64,000 bases of DNA from Natrinema gelatinilyticum (GTDB lineage: Archaea > Halobacteriota > Halobacteria > Halobacteriales > Natrialbaceae), in NCBI RefSeq assembly GCF_024266705.1, contig NZ_CP100756.1, positions 1,860,001-1,924,000 of the forward strand, given 5' to 3'. The position numbers and the translations under genes are program-made. The stretch's first letter is position 1. Every line of letters starts with the position of its first letter. This document shows, in pieces, positions 36,518-45,558 of this stretch. The notes below the pieces were generated by a model. It had not been told where the DNA came from. It was given only the letters and a program-made list of their open reading frames with translations, and did no database searches.

Positions 36518-38092
36518 TCACTCGGCCTCCGACTCGTCGCGGTCCTCGAGTCTGTACTTCTGGATCTTTCCCGAGGTCGTCCGCGGGAGTTCGTCGATGA
36601 ACTCGACCTCGCGCGGGTGTTTGTAGGACGCGACGTTGTCGAGGAAGTACTCCTGTATTTCGTCTGCGGTGACGTCGACCCCGGGTTCGACGTTCGGGGC
36701 AGTGACGACGTAGGCCTTCGGCACCTCGTTTCGCCGCTCGTCGGGAATCCCGACCACCGCGCCCTCCGCGACGGCCTCGTGTTCGGCTAACAGCTCCTCG
36801 AGTTCGCTCGGGTAGATGTTGTAGCCAGCGGAGTTGATCATGTGTTTTTTCCGGTCGACGATCTCGTAGTAGTTGTCCTCGTCGCGGCGTGCGATGTCGC
36901 CGGTGCGGAAGAAGCCGTCCTCGGTGAACGCCGCCTCGGTGGCCTCTGGCATGTCGTGATAGCCCTTCATGATCTGCGGGCCGCGAACCAGGAGTTCCCC
37001 CGCTTCTCCGAGGGTGACCGTCTCACCGCTCTCGTCGACGATCTTCGCCTCGGTCATCCGGAGCGGCTGGCCGATCGTTCCGTGTTTCAGGCCGAACGTC
37101 GAACCGCTCTGGGAGTGGGTCGCGCCGTTCGTCTCCGTCAGCCCGTACCCTTCGCTCATTTCGACGCCCGCGGTCTCTTCGAACGTCTCCTGAACGGCGA
37201 CGGACATCTTGGCACCGCCTTCGCTGGCCGACTCGAGGCTCGTGAGATCGTACTCGCCGAAGCGCTCGCTGTTGATCATGTCGACGTACATCGCGGTGAC
37301 GCCGACGTAGTGGGTGATTCCTTCGTCTTCGATCAACGCCATCGCGGTGTCACCGTCCCAGTTGGCCGCGCTCCGGAGATAGACGCTGCCGCCGCGAATT
37401 AGCGGCTGCCACGCGGTGTGGGTGAAGCCGGTGATGTGGTACAGCGGGAGCCAGACCAGGCTGCGAACCTCCTCGTCGTCGATCGCGTATTCCTGAGAGA
37501 GAACTGAGAACGTCTGCGCCCGGAAGTTGCGGTGGGTGAGTTCGACGCCCTTCGGTTTCCCGGTAGTACCCGAGGTGTACGGCAGCAGGGCCACGTCCTC
37601 GTCGTCGCGCTCGACGAACGTCGCTTCGCCGCGAACGTCTGCGAACGGACGATTCTCGTCCGAATCGGTGTCGACCGAGATGACGATCGGGTCCCACCCG
37701 ATCTCGGCGAGCGCCTCCTCGAGGTACGGCTCCAGTGCGACGTGGGTGAGGACGGCCGCTGCCTCGGTGTCCTCGAGTTGGTACGTCAGCTCGCGTTTGC
37801 GGTACTGCGGGTTGACCGGAGAGACGATGGCACCGGCTTTGAACGCGCCGAGCGCGCCGATCAGGTACTGCGGGCAGTTCGGCAGGTACTGCAATACGAC
37901 GTCACCGGGTTCGATCCCGAGATCAGCGAATCCACCGGCGACCCGCGAACTTTCGGTCTGGAGGTCCTCGTGGGTCATCGTTCGCCCGTGATATTCGATC
38001 GCCTGTGCATCGCCGTGATGGCGTACCGTCTCGTCGTGTAACCGTGCAACGTTCCCGGCTCTGGTGGCCTCGCTAACACTTGCCAAATCCAT
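36518..38092 (-). CDS. Acyl-CoA ligase (AMP-forming, short/medium form)
   Basis: A 524-residue AMP-forming ligase. Motifs: LPYTSGTTGKPKGVELTH (P-loop), EGYGLTETNGATH, TGDIARRDEDNYYEIVDRKK and the A10 lysine in TTSGKIQKYRL. The start MDLASVSEATRAG is fixed by a TATA element (TATTTTATATC, minus strand, about 38113-38123) 25 bases upstream; longer readings begin before the promoter. A perfect 16-bp palindrome lies between TATA and start. The D-2-hydroxyacid dehydrogenase follows 3 bases later. It pairs in sequence type with the ligase at 42341. Confidence 0.92.
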   Translation of the reverse strand: MDLASVSEATRAGNVARLHDETVRHHGDAQAIEYHGRTMTHEDLQTESSRVAGGFADLGIEPGDVVLQYLPNCPQYLIGALGAFKAGAIVSPVNPQYRKRELTYQLEDTEAAAVLTHVALEPYLEEALAEIGWDPIVISVDTDSDENRPFADVRGEATFVERDDEDVALLPYTSGTTGKPKGVELTHRNFRAQTFSVLSQEYAIDDEEVRSLVWLPLYHITGFTHTAWQPLIRGGSVYLRSAANWDGDTAMALIEDEGITHYVGVTAMYVDMINSERFGEYDLTSLESASEGGAKMSVAVQETFEETAGVEMSEGYGLTETNGATHSQSGSTFGLKHGTIGQPLRMTEAKIVDESGETVTLGEAGELLVRGPQIMKGYHDMPEATEAAFTEDGFFRTGDIARRDEDNYYEIVDRKKHMINSAGYNIYPSELEELLAEHEAVAEGAVVGIPDERRNEVPKAYVVTAPNVEPGVDVTADEIQEYFLDNVASYKHPREVEFIDELPRTTSGKIQKYRLEDRDESEAE

Positions 38093-38094
38093 GG

Positions 38095-38123
38095 TCCATG
38101 ATATCATGGAGTGATATAAAATA
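38095..38123 (-). promoter_or_regulatory. TATA box and perfect 16-bp palindromic operator
   Basis: TCCATGATATCATGGA (38095-38110) is a perfect palindrome. It is placed between the TATA element (38113-38123) and the leaderless ATG at 38092, where a bound repressor would block initiation. Confidence 0.65.
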
Positions 38124-38377
38124 GTATCCATATCCCAGGGACGACGCGACATCCTGGCCGAGCCGGGGGTTCCCTGCGGCGGAATCAGTGCGAACGGTAC
38201 CGTTGTGCGTCGTGATGCGCTGGGCGACGAATCACGCAGTCCGAGATTCCACGGCCTCCGCGTCACCGATCGCCCGATCCGCAAACCGCGCGCCATGATC
38301 TCCCTTACCACAACCTATTTGCGTTCAGTCACGATACCGGGAGACGATGACCTGGTTTGCAGGACGGAGGGATATCT

Positions 38378-39526
38378 GTGGCTGAACCGATCCTGGCGGG
38401 CGTCGCCGAGAGCGACCTCGGCGAGACGCCCGACCGGAACTGGCTCGACAACGCGGCGATCGCGACCGTCCGCGCTCTGGACGATGCCGGCTGTACGCTC
38501 GCGGAGGTCGACGGCGTCGCCGTCGCCGGCGGTGACGACTACATGCCGGCGCTGATTCTCTCGGAATACCTCGATCTCGACGAGCCCTCGTTCCTCGAGG
38601 GTACCGAAATCGGCGGCTCGTCGTTCGAACACTTTTGCGGGCACGTCCGCGGCGCGATGGCCCGCGACGAGGCCGACGTCGTGGTCGTCGCCTACGGATC
38701 GACGAGCAAAACGGGCTCCGGTAGGGATCGATCGCTCGAGGTCACGCACCCGGTCGACGGGTTCGTCCGACCGACGGGATTGTTCCGGCCGCCGGGGGCG
38801 TACGCGATGGCCGCTCGTCGACACATGCACGAGTACGACACGACCGAAGCACAACTCGCGGAAATTGCCGTCTCGACCCGCGAGTGGGCGTCGATGAACC
38901 CGAAGGCGGCACAGCGAGAGTCGATCACCGTCGACGACGTGCTCGAATCCCGGCCGATCGCAGACCCGTTCAATCTGCTCGACTGCTGTCTGGTCTCCGA
39001 CGGCGGCGGCGCGGTCGTCCTCGTCTCCGAGGAGAGAGCGCGCGAACTCGACGTCCCGCGTGTCTCGGTCGCCGGTGTCGCGTCGACCAGCACGCATCGC
39101 CAGGACGTAAGCGAGATGCCGGACATGACGACGACCGGCGCGACGGTGACGGGACCGAAGGCCTTCGAGCAGGCAGGGATCACGCACGACGACGTCGACG
39201 TCGCCGAGATTTACGACTCGTTTACTTACACTGCGCTGGTCACGCTCGAGGATCTGGGCTTCTGCGAGAAAGGCGAGGGCGGCGAGTTCGTGTCGGGCGG
39301 AACGACCGGTCCTGGCGGCGAGTTGCCGATGAACACCCAGGGCGGTGGCCTCTCGTACTGCCATCCCGGTCACTTCGGCGTGTTCGTTCTCATCGAGGCC
39401 GTCTGACAGCTTCGGGGAGACTACACGGGTGAGCGTCAGGTCGACGACGCGGAGGTCGCGGTCGCCCACGGCACTGGCGGACTGCTCTCGTCCAGTAGCA
39501 CGGTCGTGCTACGGAGGGAAGCATGA
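38378..39526 (+). pseudogene. SCP-x/lipid-transfer-type thiolase with premature stop
   Basis: A thiolase-fold protein of the SCP-x type. It starts at a GTG preceded by GGAGG (38366-38370). The nucleophile is C87 (FEHFCGHV), with CHPGHFGVFVL near the end. A TGA at 39404-39406 follows IEAV. The same frame then continues for 40 codons, QLRGDYTGERQVDDAEVA to VAHGTGGLLSS and VVLRREA, ending in a TGA that overlaps the ATG of the DUF35 gene (ATGA, 39523-39526). The preserved overlap and the family-typical HGTGG active-site tail show that the TGA is a recent nonsense change, probably CGA to TGA. The 342-residue truncated product lacks the last catalytic block. Confidence 0.82.
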
Positions 39527-39948
39527 ACGCGTCCGTCGAGGATCGCCGCCAGGAGTGGGAGGGGCCGATTCCCGTCCCGACCGGCGCGACGGAACCGTTC
39601 TGGGCGGCGACGCTCGAGGGAGCGCTGTGCTACCAGGAGTGCGACTGCGGCAACCGCCAGTTGTACCCACGAGCGGTCTGCACCGCCTGTGGCGCCGAGG
39701 ATCCCCCCTTCGAGGAAAGCGAGGGCGTCGGAACGATCTACACCTACACGAGGTGCCACGTGCCCGGCGAACCTGGCTTCGGCGATCGAACGCCGTACGT
39801 CGTGGGTGCGATCGAACTGACGGACGGCCCCCGATTGCTCGCGCTGATCGACGCGAAGCCGTCGGAGTTCGCGGTTGGCTCGTCGGTCGCCGTCACCTTC
39901 TGGCGGGTCTCCGACGATGCCGCGATTCCAGTATTCGTGCCCGAGTGA
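39523..39948 (+). CDS. Zn-ribbon/OB-fold (DUF35) protein, thiolase partner
   Basis: A 141-residue DUF35 protein. A rubredoxin-like zinc ribbon uses CDCGNRQLYPRAVCTACG (CxC...CxxC), followed by an OB-fold (GTIYTYTRCHVPGEPGF, PYVVGAIEL). DUF35 proteins bind SCP-x-type thiolases, HMG-CoA synthase complexes or Ltp2-like aldolases and shape the acyl-CoA site. Its ATG overlaps the ancestral stop of the thiolase, so they were translationally coupled. With the thiolase now truncated, coupling would be lost and expression may fall. Confidence 0.9.
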   Translation: MNASVEDRRQEWEGPIPVPTGATEPFWAATLEGALCYQECDCGNRQLYPRAVCTACGAEDPPFEESEGVGTIYTYTRCHVPGEPGFGDRTPYVVGAIELTDGPRLLALIDAKPSEFAVGSSVAVTFWRVSDDAAIPVFVPE

Positions 39949-39999
39949 GGGCCACGCTGGTATTCGTCCCCAGGTTAGCGGGTGACGGGATTTGAGTTC

Positions 40000-41001
40000 T
40001 CATTCGAGGTCTGCCGTTGCCGTTCCTGTCAGCAGCGTTTCACCGGCCGCCGTGGTCGCCTCGAGGTCCGTCTCGACCGTTCCAGTCTCGGGGTCGACGG
40101 TGGAGACCTCGCCGGTCGCGACGACGGTGTCGCCGGGGAACACCCGCGACTGGAACCGGACGCCAAACGAGGTGACGTCCGCTATGTCGAACCAGTTCGT
40201 GACCACGCGGGAGGTGATCCCGGCGGTGAACATCCCCTGACCGAAGACGCTCTCGTTGCCCGCGCCCGTGGCGTACGGCTCGTCGTAATGGATCGGATTG
40301 AAGTCGCCGCTGGCCCCGGCGTACTTGACGAAGTGCTGGCGCTCGAGGTCCGCGACGACGACTCTCGGGCCCGCCTCGCCGACCGCGAGGTCGTCAGTCG
40401 TCCGAACGCGCTCGAAGTCGTCGGCGGTCGGCGATGGCACGTCCGCCTCGGCCGCGGCGGTGCCGCCGTTCGTGGCGGCATCGGCAGTCTCGCGCTCGTC
40501 GTCGGTGTCGTCGTCGACCGCGCCCGAGGTCTCGATCGCGGTCGATCGGTCGGTCAGGACGCGGTCGCCGTCCCGATCCCGGTACTCGGTCTCGAGGACG
40601 GCGAAGGTCATCGTTCCCGCGCGGGGACCCTCGCGCTGGAAGACGTCGGCGAGCGTGGTCGTCCCCTCGAGGACGTCGCCGACGGCCATCGGGCGCTCGT
40701 ACTCGTGGGCCTGCTCGCCGTGGAGGACGTACTCCGGCCGAAAGCCAAGATCGAAGCCCTTGCCCTCGACATCGGCGGGCGTGTACCGCGGGAACCTGCC
40801 GACCTGACTGTACGTCAGCGGTGCCGGCACGCGATGGTGTCCCCGATCCGTGGCGACGCCCTCGTCTTGGAAGACCGGGTCGTCGGCGGTGATCGCGCGT
40901 GCAAACTCCTCGACCTTGCCGGGTTCGATGCGAAAGCTTTCGACCGTAACCCGCGAGTCGCCGACCATCGCCTCGAGTTCCTCGAGGGGTTTAGTCGGCA
41001 T
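40000..41001 (-). CDS. Double-hotdog MaoC-family enoyl-CoA hydratase
   Basis: A 333-residue fusion of two hotdog domains. The N-terminal one (residues about 10-150) is of the FAS1-like dehydratase type (TADDPVFQDEGVA..., RFPRYTPADVEGKGFDLG). An Asp/Ala-rich linker (DDDTDDERETADAATN) joins it to a C-terminal MaoC domain with the catalytic DFNPIHYDEPYA and the GQGMFTAGITSRVV helix. It hydrates enoyl-CoA, or dehydrates 3-hydroxyacyl-CoA. It is the only hydratase visible in the window. The start MPTKPLEEL is favoured by a GGAGGG ribosome site 7-8 bases upstream. Confidence 0.88.
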   Translation of the reverse strand: MPTKPLEELEAMVGDSRVTVESFRIEPGKVEEFARAITADDPVFQDEGVATDRGHHRVPAPLTYSQVGRFPRYTPADVEGKGFDLGFRPEYVLHGEQAHEYERPMAVGDVLEGTTTLADVFQREGPRAGTMTFAVLETEYRDRDGDRVLTDRSTAIETSGAVDDDTDDERETADAATNGGTAAAEADVPSPTADDFERVRTTDDLAVGEAGPRVVVADLERQHFVKYAGASGDFNPIHYDEPYATGAGNESVFGQGMFTAGITSRVVTNWFDIADVTSFGVRFQSRVFPGDTVVATGEVSTVDPETGTVETDLEATTAAGETLLTGTATADLE

Positions 41002-41433
41002 ATCGTCCCTCCGTGGCAACGCTGGTTGATATCACGTTCGTCGTCGCCGTTCGTTCTGTCGTTCTGTGCCATCGATCGGGACCGTATCCGCCTCTCATCG
41101 CCACCACGGTTTGAGCACAACAGGCATAACAGTACCTCTCGCGGAACCGAGTCCCTGGGGATCGAGCGTTCGATCCGTCACGGCTGTCCCCGTCACTTCG
41201 AGGTGGCAGAGCGTGCCGCGTACGTGGGAGCGTGGTGTTCTGCACTCCGGGTCTCGAGCCGGTTCGTCCACCCACGTTCACGGACAGACCGACGTATGCT
41301 CGTCTCCGCTCCGGTCGAATAGCTTATGTCGTCGGTCGATGAATCGGCACTCGCGAATGTCAGATAATCACACGCTTGGGCCGAGAGTACAGGCGACAGG
41401 GAACCGGAACACCGCGACCGCGGAGGGTCACCG
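41002..41433. other. Divergent promoter region, no gene seen
   Basis: It separates the MaoC gene (minus) and an SDR (plus). Short Shine-Dalgarno-like GGAGGG sequences precede both starts, so both transcripts have short leaders, unlike most genes here. A TATA-like ATAGCTTATG lies near 41322. No coding or RNA feature is supported. Confidence 0.45.
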
Positions 41434-42204
41434 ATGACGACGGACCAGTTCAGTGTGAACGGGCAGACGGCGATCGTCACGGGTTCCTCGAGCGGAATCG
41501 GAAAGTCGATCGTGGAGCGGTTCGCCGACGACGGTGCGAACGTGATCGTCACCTCGCGGGAGATGGACAATGTCGCGCCGGTTGCGGACGAGATCAACGA
41601 CAGTGAACGACCCGGCCGGGCGCTCGCGATCGAGTGCGACGTGACGGACCGCGAGGCGGTCCAGGACATGGTCGCCGCGACCGTCGACGAGTTCGGTGGG
41701 CTCGACATCCTGATCAACAATGCCGGCGCGAGCTTCCAGGCCCCGCCGGCCGAGATCAGCGAGAACGGGTGGAAGACCATCGTCAATATCAACCTTCACG
41801 GAACGTTCCATTGCTCGCAGATCGCCCGCGAGCACATGTGCAACAACGGCGGTGGCCGGATCGTCAACATCGCCAGCGTCGCTGGGGTGCGCGGTTCCAG
41901 GTCGATGAGCCACTACGGGGCCGCCAAGGCGGGCGTCATAAACTTCACGTCGTCAGCCGCAGCCGACTGGGCCGAAGACGACGTCTGGGTCAACTGCATC
42001 GCGCCTGGCCTCGTCGCCACCGAGGGCGTCCGCTCTCAGATGGGCGTCGAGGACGACGCCGGCGGGATCGACCGTACGACGCCCGATCGGACGATCGGAA
42101 AACCCGAGGAAGTCGCCGATCTCGCGCAGTTCCTCGCGAGCCCGGCCTCCTCGTACCTGGTCGGCGAGACGGTGACGATCAAGGGTCTGCCGCGCCTCGA
42201 GTAG
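41434..42204 (+). CDS. SDR-family oxidoreductase
   Basis: A 256-residue classical SDR. Marks are TGSSSGIGKSI, TSREMDNVAP, NNAGASFQAPP, YGAAKAGVINFTSSAAADWA and the tail YLVGETVTIKGLPRLE. A GGAGGG site 6-7 bases before the ATG fixes the start. It lies 136 bases before an acyl-CoA ligase on the same strand and opposite a MaoC hydratase, so a 3-hydroxyacyl-CoA or similar dehydrogenase role is reasonable but unproven. Confidence 0.9.
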   Translation: MTTDQFSVNGQTAIVTGSSSGIGKSIVERFADDGANVIVTSREMDNVAPVADEINDSERPGRALAIECDVTDREAVQDMVAATVDEFGGLDILINNAGASFQAPPAEISENGWKTIVNINLHGTFHCSQIAREHMCNNGGGRIVNIASVAGVRGSRSMSHYGAAKAGVINFTSSAAADWAEDDVWVNCIAPGLVATEGVRSQMGVEDDAGGIDRTTPDRTIGKPEEVADLAQFLASPASSYLVGETVTIKGLPRLE

Positions 42205-42340
42205 CCGGGCCGTCGCCGCCAGCGAACGGTTGCCGCAGGTTCCGCGGATCGTCCCACGATACTCCCGCGTGGCGTCCGAATAACGTCTACTGTTACCACC
42301 ACCCGTATGTTTTTCATCTTGAACGACAAACGCGGAGCAT

Positions 42341-43915
42341 ATGGAACTCGACATCGTCCCCGCAGAGACGCTCTTAGCGTCGCCCTATGACGGCAACGTC
42401 GCACATCTCTTGGAGAGAGCGGTCGCGGAACACCCCGACACCGTCGCGATCGAACACGCCGGCGAGTCGGTCACATACCGCGAATTCAGCGATCGCGTCG
42501 CACGGTTCGCCGGAGGGCTCCGGGAACTCGGCATCGGGGCCGGCGACCGGGTCGGCCTGTATATGCCCAACGGGATCCCGTTCTGTACCGCTGTCTGGGG
42601 CTGCTGTCACGCCGGCGTTATCGCGAGTCCGCTCAACCCCGAATACCGCCGCCGCGAAATCGAATACCAGCTCGATCACGCCGACGCCGACGCGGTGATC
42701 GTCGAAGGCGACGCCGAGGACCACGTGCGCGAGGCCGTCGCGACCCTAGAGACCGAAATCGTAAGCGCGACGGCCGACAGCGACCACCCGCCAGTGCTCG
42801 AACTTGGCGAAGGCCGCGCCGATGCGGCGGTCGTCGACCGGGCGGACGACGACGTCCTCCTCCAGCCGTACACGTCGGGAACGACCGGCCGGCCGAAGGG
42901 GGTCCTGCTGACCCACCGCAACTTCCGGGTGCAGATCGCTCAGAGCGTCTCGAGTTACAGCGCTGGCCCGATCCAGGGCGACGGGGTCATCGCCCTGCCC
43001 ATGTACCACATCACCGGGATGCTCGGGATGATGGCCTCGCTGTGTGCCGGCCGGACGCTGCACCTGCTCAGACCGGATCAGTGGGACCCGGAACTGGTCC
43101 TCGAGACGCTCGACGAACACGACGTTCCGGCCTTCGTCGGCGTCGCTGCAATGTTTGTGGATTTGCTGGCGGCCTACGATCCAGACGAGTACGATCTCTC
43201 GACGCTGGTCCGAGCGGGCCAGGGCGGGGACAAACTACCGAAACCGACGCAGGAACAGTTCGAGGAGACGTTCGACGTCCCGCTCTCGGAGGGATACGGC
43301 CTGACGGAGACCACCGCGCCGTCGCATACGGTCCGGTGGTCGTCGCTCGGCAATCGGCCGGGGAGTGTCGGCCAGCCGGTCGGCCACACGCGCTCGAAGG
43401 TCGTCGACGAGGAGGGGACCGAACTCGAGGCAGGCGAGGAGGGCGAGATCCTCATCGCCGGGCCGCAGGTGATGAAGGGCTACTACAAGAACCCCGAAGC
43501 GAACGAGGCGGCGTTCACCGAGGACGGCTTCTTCCGCACCGGCGACGTCGGCATGCGAGACGAAGACAACTACTACTACATCAAGGGCCGGGAGAAGGAG
43601 ATGATCCTGACCGCGGGCTACAACGTCTATCCGCGCGAGATCGAAAACGTGCTGTACGAGCATCCGGCCATCCACGAGGCGGCCGTCTTCGGCGTTCCAG
43701 ACGAGCGCCGCGGCGAGACCGTCGCCACCGCCATCACGCCGAAAGAAGGTGCCGATCTGACCGAAATCGACGTCGAGGAGTACGTCCTCGGTGAACTCGC
43801 CCCGTACAAGCACCCGCGGATCGTCGAGATTCGTCGCGACCTTCCCAAGACGGGCAGCGGCAAGATCCGAAAGACGATATTGCGTGACGAGTGTATCGAC
43901 GAATATGACCTGTGA
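42341..43915 (+). CDS. Acyl-CoA ligase (AMP-forming, short/medium form)
   Basis: A 524-residue AMP-forming ligase with QPYTSGTTGRPKGVLLTHRNF, EGYGLTETTAPSH, TGDVGMRDEDNYYYIKGREKEM and the A10 lysine in KTGSGKIRKTIL. It resembles the ligase at 36518 closely in length and motif context (RTGDxxxRDEDNYY), suggesting paralogues. It is followed after 174 bases by an MFS permease that could import its substrate. Substrate not evident; aromatic or medium-chain acids are both possible. Confidence 0.92.
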   Translation: MELDIVPAETLLASPYDGNVAHLLERAVAEHPDTVAIEHAGESVTYREFSDRVARFAGGLRELGIGAGDRVGLYMPNGIPFCTAVWGCCHAGVIASPLNPEYRRREIEYQLDHADADAVIVEGDAEDHVREAVATLETEIVSATADSDHPPVLELGEGRADAAVVDRADDDVLLQPYTSGTTGRPKGVLLTHRNFRVQIAQSVSSYSAGPIQGDGVIALPMYHITGMLGMMASLCAGRTLHLLRPDQWDPELVLETLDEHDVPAFVGVAAMFVDLLAAYDPDEYDLSTLVRAGQGGDKLPKPTQEQFEETFDVPLSEGYGLTETTAPSHTVRWSSLGNRPGSVGQPVGHTRSKVVDEEGTELEAGEEGEILIAGPQVMKGYYKNPEANEAAFTEDGFFRTGDVGMRDEDNYYYIKGREKEMILTAGYNVYPREIENVLYEHPAIHEAAVFGVPDERRGETVATAITPKEGADLTEIDVEEYVLGELAPYKHPRIVEIRRDLPKTGSGKIRKTILRDECIDEYDL

Positions 43916-44089
43916 TCGTGCCGGGAGACTCTCCGCTATCCCGGCCCGCACGCCGACGGCCGATCGTGGTACAGGAGTGCCGAGTGGCCCGTTTCGCACG
44001 GCCGGACGCGTTGACGTGGTCGAGGCGGACCGGCGAGTCTGCTCCTCATCGACCGCTCAGCCGAAATCCCTCCGTGCCGGTCGGAGCCG

Positions 44090-45382
44090 ATGACTGACGA
44101 GTCGTCCTACGCATCGTCGGAGATCAGGACGATCGCCCTCGCGGTCATCGCCGGCGTCTTTTTCGGCGGCGTTGCGACGGGGGTCGCGTTCCCGACGCTG
44201 CCGCTACTCGACGAGAAACTCGTGATCAGTGCGATCATGCTTTCCGTGATCCTCTCGGCCAACCGCATCGCGCGGCTGTTCGTCAACACGCCGGCGGGAA
44301 CAATTATCGATCGCGTGGGCGCGCGAAAACCGATGATCTTCGGGCTGTTCACGCAAGCGTTGGCTCCCTTCGGCTATATCCTCGGCCTGTACACACCCCC
44401 GGCCAAGCTGGGGACCGTGGCGCTGCTCGGTGACGTGTCGTTGCCCGGCGTCGTCTTCGTGCTCTCTCGACTGTTCTGGGGTATCGGGAGCGCGTTCGTC
44501 TTCCTCGGTGCGTTCGCGACGATCACGCACGTCACGACAGCCGACAACCGCGGTCGGTGGGTCGGGTATATGCGCGGCGGCCAGTCACTCGGCTTTCCGA
44601 CCGGACTCGTCGTCGGCGGTCTCCTGACAGACATCGCCAGCATGGAAGCGGCGTTTCTCATCGCGGGCGGTCTCGCGCTGCTCGCCGGTATCGTCGCGAC
44701 GCTCGTCCTGCCGGACGTCCACGCCGGAGCTGAGGGTCGTTCCGCGAGTCTCCGCGAGGTCCCGTCGCTGCTCGCCGGCAATCCCGCCGTCGTCCTGGTC
44801 GGATACGGAAACTTCGCGGTACGATTCCTGTGGGGCGGCATTCTCCTCACGACGCTCGCCCGATACGCACACGATTTCGGCCTCAAGCTGTCGGTGCTCG
44901 ACGCTGCCGGTATCAGCGGGATGGTCATGGGGCTCGGCGTTCTCACGTCGGGTTCGATGACGATCGCGACCGGCAGGGTGTCGGATCTGGTCAGCGACCG
45001 GACGCTACTAACCGTCCCGGCGTTTCTGTCGATGGGGGCCGGCTTTCTGATCATCGCGTACGTTCCGACGATCGAAGCGCTACTCGGAGCGATCGTCCTC
45101 CTCGGGGTCGGGATGGGCGCTGCCGCGCCGTCGCTACTCGCGATCGTGGGCGATCTTACCCCCGGCGACGAACTCGGCCGAATGGGCGGTGCGTACCAGG
45201 TTATGGGCGATATCGGGCTCAGTCTCGGCCCACTGGTCGCGATCCCGGCCGTCGACAGCTGGTTCGGGTATCGATTGACGTACGTTCTCTGTGCCGCACT
45301 CGTCTTGAGCTGTCTGACTATCGTGTCGGTCCCACTGCTTCGCAATCCCGACGTCTCGAGAACCGGCATGAAAGCGGACTAG
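44090..45382 (+). CDS. Major facilitator superfamily transporter
   Basis: A 430-residue twelve-helix MFS permease. The loop 2-3 motif is NTPAGTIIDRVGARKPM (the GxxxDRxGxRxx signature), with RGRWVGYMRGGQSLGFPTGLVVGGLL in helices 4-5 and the second-half DRTLLTVPAFLSMGAGF. Location next to an acyl-CoA ligase suggests organic acid uptake; sequence alone cannot separate this from drug export. It starts at MTDESSYA. Confidence 0.88.
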   Translation: MTDESSYASSEIRTIALAVIAGVFFGGVATGVAFPTLPLLDEKLVISAIMLSVILSANRIARLFVNTPAGTIIDRVGARKPMIFGLFTQALAPFGYILGLYTPPAKLGTVALLGDVSLPGVVFVLSRLFWGIGSAFVFLGAFATITHVTTADNRGRWVGYMRGGQSLGFPTGLVVGGLLTDIASMEAAFLIAGGLALLAGIVATLVLPDVHAGAEGRSASLREVPSLLAGNPAVVLVGYGNFAVRFLWGGILLTTLARYAHDFGLKLSVLDAAGISGMVMGLGVLTSGSMTIATGRVSDLVSDRTLLTVPAFLSMGAGFLIIAYVPTIEALLGAIVLLGVGMGAAAPSLLAIVGDLTPGDELGRMGGAYQVMGDIGLSLGPLVAIPAVDSWFGYRLTYVLCAALVLSCLTIVSVPLLRNPDVSRTGMKAD

Positions 45383-45558
45383 CGGTCGCCTTCGAACGAA
45401 CCGGTTTCACGGAAACTGACCGATTGGAGCCGTCCAGTACCCGTTCTCTGCTTTTGCCCTACCGAACCGATTCGAGGTGTCGCTATCGTCGGTGTACTCG
45501 GAACGACTCGGCGCCGGTCGCGAAGCTTTCATATCCGCTCGGCCACCATTGCTACATA

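Noticed and set aside
39404..39406. TGA in the thiolase as a selenocysteine codon
   Set aside because: The position is not catalytic, homologues appear to have Arg, no SECIS-like hairpin was seen, and haloarchaea are not known to make selenoproteins.
44830..45558. In-frame upstream extension of the molybdoenzyme
   Set aside because: It overlaps the MFS gene in another frame, is Arg-rich and lies upstream of the TATA element; the true start is near 45559.
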